A DNA stretch of 64,000 bases from Xenopus tropicalis. Lineage: Eukaryota > Chordata > Amphibia > Anura > Pipidae. The position numbers and the translations under genes were made by a program. Position 1 is the stretch's first letter, and every line of letters begins with the position of its first letter. Location: positions 153,017,510-153,081,509 of the forward strand of contig NC_030682.2 of assembly GCF_000004195.4 (NCBI RefSeq), written 5' to 3'. Positions 23,701 through 32,700 of the stretch are shown here, piece after piece. The notes below the pieces were generated by a model. The model was not told the DNA's origin, ran no database searches, and saw only the letters and a program-made list of their open reading frames with translations.

Positions 23701-26700
23701 TGCCCCACAGTGTTCTACTGCCCCACAGTGCTCTACTGCCCCACAGTGCTCTACTGCCCCACAGTGCTCTACTGCCCCACAGTGTTCTTCTGCCCCACAG
23801 TGTTCTACTGCCCCATAGTGCCCCACAGTGTTCTACTGCCCCATAATGTTCTACTGCCTCACAGTGTTCTACTGCCCCATAATGTTCTACTGCCTCACAG
23901 TGTTCTACTGCCCCACAGTGTCCTACTGCCCCACAGTGTTCTACTGCCCCACAGTGCTCTACTGCCCACAGTGCTCTACTGCCCCATAATGTTCTACTGC
24001 CTCACAGTGTTCTACTGCCCCACAGTGTCCTACTGCCCCACAGTGTTCTACTGCCCCACAGTGCTCTACTGCCCCACAGTGTTCTTCTGTCCCACAGTGT
24101 TCTACTGCCCCATAGTGCCCCACAGTGTTCTAGTGCCCCATAATGTTCTACTGCCTCACAGTGTTCTACTGCCCCATAATGTTCTACTGCCTCACAGTGT
24201 TCTACTGCCCCATAATGTTCTACTGCCTCACAGTGTTCTACTGCCCCATAGTGCTCTACTGCCTCACAGTGTTCTACTGCCCCATAGTGCTCTACTGCCC
24301 ACAGTGTTTTACTGCCCCACAGTGTTCTACTGCCCCATAGTGCTCTACTGCCCCATAATGTTCTACTGCCCACAGTGTTCTACTGCCCCATAATGTTCTA
24401 TTGCCTCACAGTGTTCAACATCTCAGTTTCCTCTCACAAGGGTAGAGATAGGCCGGTGCCACAGAAAGGGTTGGCAGACTCCAGTTTTGCCCCCAACAAG
24501 ATAGATGAGAAAGACCCATATTTGTGAAACTTTTGGATTAGAACAAGCTTAGAACTACAGATAAATCGATGCTCTTGTTCCCCTGCAGATTTTCTCAGTT
24601 CCAACAACCACTGGCGCCTGTTCCGGAGATTCATCCTGATGACCCTGAGGAACGTCGGGTTGGGGAAGAGGTCCCTGGAGGAGAAAAGTCTGAAGGAGGC
24701 CGAGCTGCTTGTTGAGGCCGTGTCTGAGATGGGAGGTGGGTCCAATGGAGGAGTGAGGCCGACAGGGTCATTACCCTACATATTTCCTCATAGTATCATT
24801 AATAAAAATGTGAGTGTAAACTCATGGTCTCATCCTTGGATCTCAGGTGTAAGCCCTTGCTTATGGTGGAGGCCAGGGTGTTGTGCCACTATAACTCTTG
24901 GGTGAGTGTTCTTGAACGTAACCATGAACTGTTTATTAAACTAAACCAATGAGTAACAGCAACAATAATGCAGGATTCACTCACAGTAGCACCAATCAGG
25001 TTTATTCTCACAACACTGGGTCAGTATGGTTCTATCCCCACTGGGTCAGTCAGGCACAATATGTAGCAACATCAGAACCATGGGTTTTCCCCAGCTTTTG
25101 GGAATCTCCTTCCAAGTGGAACCCAGGCAATGTTCATATCTAGCCCTGAGTCTGTACACTTGTTCCCTACTTCTGGGCAATAGTAAACCCAGGATCTCTA
25201 ATGCCACTGACAAACCTCGTTGGAGCCAAAACCTGCTCTCTAGCTAACTCTATCTGTTACACCTAGTTTGACCTATTACAGAGTATATCCTAATCTATCT
25301 AGAGCTAAATCTAGGCCTAGGGGATCTGACTTACCCACAATTCTCAGCTTTACTTGCCAACCAACCACACGCTTCATACTTGACTGTTCCATCCGGGAGG
25401 CTGAAACAGCCCAAGTTTTAACAGGAGGTTCCTTGTTTGAGACCCGGTGGGGCTTCTCATGGGCCTTCTCATGCAAGGGGTTCCCCCAGACCAGAATGTC
25501 TCAGAGGAGAAGCAGGAAGGAGTTATGAGTTGGTCTTTTGGGTCACAGAATGGTCGGCATTGGCCCTGTATCTGTTATATAAAGGCAAATCAGTGTCAAA
25601 GTGCCCAACAATATCAATGCTTCAAGTCTCGTGTTTCTATCTACTGTCCTCTAGCAAAGTCTTTCAACCCAACCCAACTGCTAAGTTCTGCTGTAACCAA
25701 CGCCATCGGCACCATCCTGTTTGGGCAACGTTTGGACTACAAGGACCAGAAACTCCTGGATCTGATTAGCCACATAAGGAAGCACTCTGACAATATCTTC
25801 TCTGCCAAACAGCAGGTACATTGGCTTACTGCCCCCCTTGCCCCAGTTGTGCTAATACCTTGTAGAGTTTCCCTTGTGGGACATAACCCGGAATCTGTAG
25901 ATGAAATGGATTGTGGGTAACAAATCTCTTTCCTATGGTCTCCTCAGATCTGCAACATGTTTCCCGTTCTGCTAAAGTTGCCCTACCTGGGGCAAATAAT
26001 TATGAAGAACAGCCTGTGCCTAGTGGCCTATGTGAGAGAGCAGCTGGATTTCCACAAGGAGACTCTTGATCTCTTTGCCCCCCCGAGGGACTTCATTGAC
26101 CATTTTCTGCTGAAGATAAAGGAGGTGAGAACAGAAAGGAGACATTTCCCTCTCACCCTAACAATGATGGACGTTTGTTCCAGTGAAACGAGATTGAGCG
26201 CCAGGGGCGGGCCTAATGACTATTGTGCCCTAGGCAAGCCCATTGGTTCACTGCGCCCCACACGTAAGAGGCGGAGGCCGGGCACGACAGCTTTCTCTCT
26301 AGAGTTTGGGAGAGTTCAAGAAAGCTGTCTTGCCCTGCCTCTGTCTGTCTCCTGTGGGGCACAAAAGTTTCCTCAGGAGCCTCTGGAGGTACAGAAGGCC
26401 GGAACTAGGGGTAAATAGGCAGAAGAAGTTGTGCCCCCAAGTATTGTGCCCTAGGCACTTCTGCCCCCCCCAGTTCCCACCCTTGGGAGAGAACAGAGCC
26501 CTTTAAAGAAGAAGGAAAGGTTGAACATTAGGCACCCCCAGTCATTGTAATCACTTGCATTTGTTATCAGAAAACTGCCCCGGCCTGGGGTACATGTGGG
26601 TGAGCGTTCCTCATCCTTCTTTTCACGATGGGTGCGCACACAGGAGATTTTTTTTCTGTATTCGTCACTCTACTGCGCACGTGTCAGCCCCGGAATTTGG

Positions 26701-29700
26701 AAGAAAGGAGAAGGGAAGGAAGAGGATCACTTGCTCACATGTACCCCAGCCTGGGGCAGTTTCCTGCTAACAGGAGCACCAACCTGGGGTATCAGGCAAA
26801 TGGTTACAATCACTGACGGGGCCTAACATTTGGCAGCCCCCCTGGTCATTCAACCTTTCCCTCTTTAACAGTCAAGTGAACCCACAAAACCATCAATTTC
26901 TAGCATGAAAATGAGCTACAGTTGACACAAAAGCTGACACTTTATAGCATTGTATCTGCACAACAGGCGCTACAGGAGAAAAGAATATTGAATGACTAGT
27001 AATATATATAGGCAATAGGGCAGTATAAGATAGAGACAATATAGGGTATAGGAATAAAGAGAGAATATACGGTATAGGAATAAAGAGAGAATATAGGGTA
27101 TAGGAATACAGAGAGAATATAGGGTATAGGAATAAAGAGAGAATATAGGGTATAGGAATAAAGAGACACTATAGGGTATAGGAATAAAGAGAGAATATAG
27201 GGTATAGGAATACAGAGAGAATATAGGGTATAGGAATACAGAGAGAATATAGGGTATAGGAATACAGAGAGAATATAGGGTATAGGAATAAAGAGAGAAT
27301 ATAGGGTATAGGAATATAGAGAGAGAATATAGGGTATAGGAATATAGAGAGAATATAGAGTATAGGAATATATAGAGAGAATATAGAGTATAGGAATATA
27401 GAGAGAATATAGGGTATAGGAATATAGAGAGAGAATATAGGGTATAGGAATATAGAGAGAATATAGAGTATAGGAATATATAGAGAGAATATAGAGTATA
27501 GGAATATAGAGAGAATATAGGGTATAGGAATATAGAGAGAATATAGGGTATAGGAATATAGAGAGAATATAGGGTATAGGAATAAAGAGAGAATATAGGG
27601 TATAGGAATATAGAGAGAGAATATAGGGTATAGGAATATAGAGAGAATATAGAGTATAGGAATATATAGAGAGAATATAGAGTATAGGAATATAGAGAGA
27701 ATATAGGGTATAGGAATATAGAGAGAGAATATAGGGTATAGGAATATAGAGAGAATATAGGGTATAGGAATATATAGAGAGAATATAGAGTATAGGAATA
27801 TAGAGAGAATATAGGGTATAGGAATATAGAGAGAATATAGGGTATAGGAATTTAGAGAGAGAATATAGGGTATAGGAATATAGAGAGAATATAGGGTATA
27901 GGAAAATAGAGAGAATATAGGGTATAGGAATATAGAGAGAGAATATAGGGTATAGGAATATATAGAGAGAATATAGGGTATAGGAATATAGAGAGAATAT
28001 AGGGTATAGGAATATAGAGAGAATATAGGGTATAGGAATATAGAGAGAGAATATAGGGTATAGGAATATATAGAGTGAATATAGGGTATAGGAATATAGA
28101 GAGAATATAGGGTATAGGAATATAGAGAGAATATAGGGTATAATATATTATTCTCTCTGCGCAGGAGAAGGGCAATAAGGATTCCAAGTTCTGTGACACG
28201 AGCCTCATCATGTTTATCTCCAGCATATTGGCCGCCGGGTCTGACAGCACCACCGCCACCCTCAAGTACTGCCTGGCGATCATTGCGCGTTTTCCCCATA
28301 TTCAGGGTAAGGGGGGGTACATTGGGGGGGGTTACCCCTAGTAGTGATAGAGCAGCATTCATTATTTTGAAAGGGGGAGAGCAATGCAAGAGTTAAGTGT
28401 AGACATAGACCTTCATATCTCCCAAACCCAATAGTGACGGTCTAAAACTGCAAGTATCTCACTCACATAAATTGCAAAAGATATTGGGGCAGTTGGAATA
28501 TGCTGACACCCATACATCTCTTGGGTTTAGATCTCATGTAATGGAGGAGAATAAGGACCTTGTTCATCATGTGTTTAAGATAATGAAGCCCCCATGTAAC
28601 ATTACCCCCCCCCCCCCCCCCCACGACAGTCTCAGGAACTCATCTTCCTGTTGTTACTTTCTTTATTCCTTTATTAATAATCTGTATTTAAGAAAAACAA
28701 GTGCATTAAAGGGGAAGTAAAGACAGAGATTCTCATGGGCTGAGCCAGGGTCAGGAGTTAGTAGCAGTGAGTGGGGGTTCAGTGTGTCCCCATTCTGTCT
28801 CCCCTCCAGCCAAAGTACAACGAGAGATCGATGATGTGACGGGGTCCCAGCGCCCCCCAGGGATGAGTGACCGCGCCCGGATGCCCTACACCAACGCCGT
28901 CATTCATGAACTGCAGAGGCACCTGGATCTGGCGCCTGCAGGGTTCTATCGTTCTCTGACCCAAGACATAGCGTTTCGTGGCTACACCCTGCCCAAGGTA
29001 CGGAGAGATTTGGGAGATCGGGAAGTGTCGGGACGGGAATTCCCTGTATAATAATTTATCGTTGCTGGACCTGAAAGGGAACAGAGAGAAGCAACAAAAC
29101 ACATGAAGGGGCTAAAGGGCAGATTTTGCCAGTTAGTTTCCATTGGACAAAGTGCATTCTGGGTAGGATTAAATGGATTCATTAGTTTAGTATAAAGAAG
29201 GAGGGGCCAGTGACAGTGACCCTCATGTTCATTTTGGAGGGGGCGGGGCTTGTTTGAATGATCAAAGACTGTGGGAATAAAAGGGAATTTAGGGACATTT
29301 GTATCAGATTTACTCAAACCCAAAAGGTTGAATCCTGGTAGTGGGGATTATAGGGGTGTAAGGCAGGGAGGCCCCCCCATTCTCCAGGAAAAGGACTGGA
29401 ACATCCATAGCATTAGGGGATTTCCAGAAACAGAAGGGTCTCTAGATTATGTATTTAGTTATGCTTCTGGCTATAGTTATGGTTATGGTTAGTGTTATGG
29501 TTAGTGTTATGGTTCTGGCTATAGTGATGGTTATGGTTAGTGTTATGGTTCTGGCTATAGTGATGGTTATGGTTAGTGTTATGGCTATAGTTATGGTTAT
29601 GGTTAGTGTTATGGTTCTGGCTATAGTTATGGTTATGGTTAGTGTTATGGTTCTGGCTATAGTGATGGTTATGGTTAGTGTTATGGCTATAGTTATGGTT

Positions 29701-32700
29701 ATGGTTAGTGTTATGCTTCTGGCTATAGTTATGGTTATGGTTAGTGTTATGGTTCTGGCTATAGTGATGGTTATGGTTAGTGTTATGGTTATGGCTATAG
29801 TGATGGTTATGGTTAGTGTTATGGTTATGGCTATAGTGATGGTTATGGTTAGTGTTATGGTTATGGCTATAGTGATGGTTATGGTTAGTGTTATGGTTAT
29901 GGCTATAGTGATGGTTATGGTTAGTGTTATGGTTCTGGCTATAGTTATGGTTATGGTTAGTGTTATGGTTATGGCTATAGTGATGGTTATGGTTAGTGTT
30001 ATGGTTCTGGCTATAGTTATGGTTATGGTTAGTGTTATGGTTATGGCTATAGTTATGGTTATGGTTATGGTTAGTGTTATGCTTCTGGCTATAGTGATGG
30101 TTAGTGTTATGGTTAGTGTTATGCTTCTGGCTATAGTGATGGTTATGGTTAGTGTTATGGTTAGTGTTATGGTTCTGGCTATAGTGATGGTTATGGTTAT
30201 GGCTATAGTTATGGTTATGCTTAGTGTTATGCTTCTGGCTATAGTGATGGTTATGGTTAGTGTTATGCTTCTGGCTATAGTGATGGTTATGGTTAGTGTT
30301 ATGGTTATGGCTATAGTTATGGTTATGGTTATGGTTAGTGTTATGCTTCTGGCTATAGTGATGGTTATGGTTAGTGTTATGGTTATGGCTATAGTTATGG
30401 TTATGGTTAGTGTTATGCTTCTGGCTATAGTGATGGTTATGGTTAGTGTTATGGTTATGGCTATAGTTATGGTTATGGTTAGTGTTATGCTTCTGGCTAT
30501 AGTGATGGTTATGGTTAGTGTTATGGTTATGGCTATAGTTATGGTTATAGTTAGTGTTATGCTTCTGGCTATAGTGATGGTTATGGTTAGTGTTATGCTT
30601 CTGGCTATATTGATGGTTATGGTTAGTGTTATGGTTATGGCTATAGTTATGGTTATGGTTAGTGTTATGCTTCTGGCTATAGTGATGGTTAGTGTTATGG
30701 TTAGTGTTATGCTTCTGGCTATAGTGATGGTTATGGTTAGTGTTATGGTTAGTGTTATGGTTCTGGCTATAGTGATGGTTATGGTTAGTGTTATGGTTAT
30801 GGCTATAGTTATGGTTATGGTTAGTGTTATGCTTCTGGCTATAGTGATGGTTATGGTTAGTGTTATGGTTATGGCTATAGTTATGGTTATGGTTATGGTT
30901 AGTGTTATGCTTCTGGCTATAGTGATGGTTATGGTTAGTGTTATGGTTAGTGTTATGGTTCTGGCTATAGTGATGGTTATGGTTAGTGTTATGGTTATGG
31001 CTATAGTTATGGTTATGGTTAGTGTTATGGTTAGTGTTATGGTTCTGGCTATAGTGATGGTTATGGTTAGTGTTATGGTTATGGCTATAGTTATGGTTAT
31101 GGTTAGTGTTATGCTTCTGGCTATAGTGATGGTTATGGTTAGTGTTATGCTTCTGGCTATAGTGATGGTTATGGTTAGTGTTATGGTTATGGCTATAGTT
31201 ATGGTTATGGTTAGTGTTATGCTTCTGGCTATAGTTATGGTTATGGTTAGTGTTATGCTTCTGGCTATAGTTATGGTTATGGTTAGTGTTATGGTTAGTG
31301 TTATGCTTCTGGCTATAGTTATGGTTAATGTTATGGTTAGTGTTATGCTTCTGGCTATAGTTATGGTTATAGTTAGTGTTATGCTTCTGGCTATAGTGAT
31401 GGTTAGTGTTATGGTTAGTGTTATGCTTCTGGCTATAGTGATGGTTATGGTTAGTGTTATGGTTAGTGTTATGCTTCTGGCTATAGTTATGGTTATGGTT
31501 AGTGTTATGGTTAGTGTTATGCTTCTGGCTATAGTTATGGTTATGGTTAGTGTTATGGTTATGGCTATAGTTATGGTTATGGTTAGTGTTATGGATACAG
31601 ATTTGAATATGGCTTTATGGATATGATTATGGTTTGATATTATTGATTCAAATGTTCCTCTCTAATTTCTCCCTAGTTCTTCTCCTGTTCCTCTCTAGTT
31701 TCTTTCTAGTTCTTCTCTTTTTCATTTCTAGTTTATCTCTAGTTCTTCTCTTGTTGCTCTCTAGTTTATCTCTAGTTCTTCTCTTGTTGCTCTCTAGTTT
31801 ATCTCTAGTTCTTCTCCTGTTCCTCTTTAGTTTCTTTCTAGTTTTTCTCTTATTCATTTCTAGTTTCTCTCTAGTTCTTCTCTTGTTGCTCTCTAGTTCC
31901 TCTATATTTTCTCTCTAGTTCTTCTCCTGTTCATCTCTAGTTCTTCTCTTGTTCCTTTCTAGTTTCCATATAGTTCTTCTCTTGTTCCTATCCTGTTCCT
32001 CTCTAGTTTCTTTCTAGTTCTTCTCTTATTCATTTCTAGTTTATCTCTAGTTCTTCTCTTGTTGCTCTTTAGTTCCTCTATACTTTCTCTCTCGTTCTTC
32101 TCCTGTTCCTCTCTAGTTTCTTTCTAGTTTTTCTCTTGTTCCTCTCTAGTTCTTCTCTTGTTTCTTTCTAGTTGCCGTATAGTTCTTCTCTTGTTCCCAT
32201 CTTGTTCCTCTTTAGTTTCTCTCTCGTTCTTCTCCTGTTCCTCTCTAGTTTCTTTCTAGTTTTTCTCTTGTTCCTCTGTAGTTCTTCTCTTGTTTCTTTC
32301 TAGTTGCCATATAGTTCTTCTCTTGTTCCTATCTTGTTCCTCTTTAGTTTCTCTCTAGTTCTTCGCCTGTTCCTCTCTAGTTGCTCTGTTGTTTCTCTGT
32401 AGTTCTTCATTTGTTCCCCTCTTGTTTCTTTCTAGTTCTTCTCTTGTTCTTCTCTAGTTTCTCGCTAGTTCTTCTTTTGTTCCTCTTTAGTTTCTATCTA
32501 GTTCTTCTCTAGTTTCTCGCTAGTTCTTCTTTTGTTCCTCTTTAGTTTCTTTCTAGTTCTTCTCTAGTTTCTCGCTAGTTCTTCTTTTGTTCCTCTTTAG
32601 TTTCTTTCTAGTTCTTCTCTAGTATCTTGCTAGTTCTTCTTTTGTTCCTTTTGCTAATCTTTCAAAAGTTTCGTGAAACGGTGAAAAATTCGTGAAACGG

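Noticed and set aside
22458..24393. Cysteine-rich PQCSTA / YCPTV repeat proteins of up to 574 codons
   Set aside because: 18-bp repeat inside intron 3 of the P450 gene, open in several frames on both strands at once; not antifreeze-like or secreted proteins.
24879..25610. Possible LTR (TGTTG ... CAACA) in intron 4
   Set aside because: The bases outside the candidate ends do not form a target duplication and no promoter/poly(A) order fits.
28700..28809. Possible MITE end ATTAAAGGGGAAGTAAAG in intron 7
   Set aside because: Only one end is visible, with no matching inverted end or TTAA partner before exon 7; too weak to annotate as an element.
29449..31626. 725-codon hydrophobic frame (VMVSVMLLAI repeats) resembling a multi-pass membrane protein
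   Set aside because: Produced by hexamer-based repeats with period divisible by three, located in intron 8; no natural start or family similarity.
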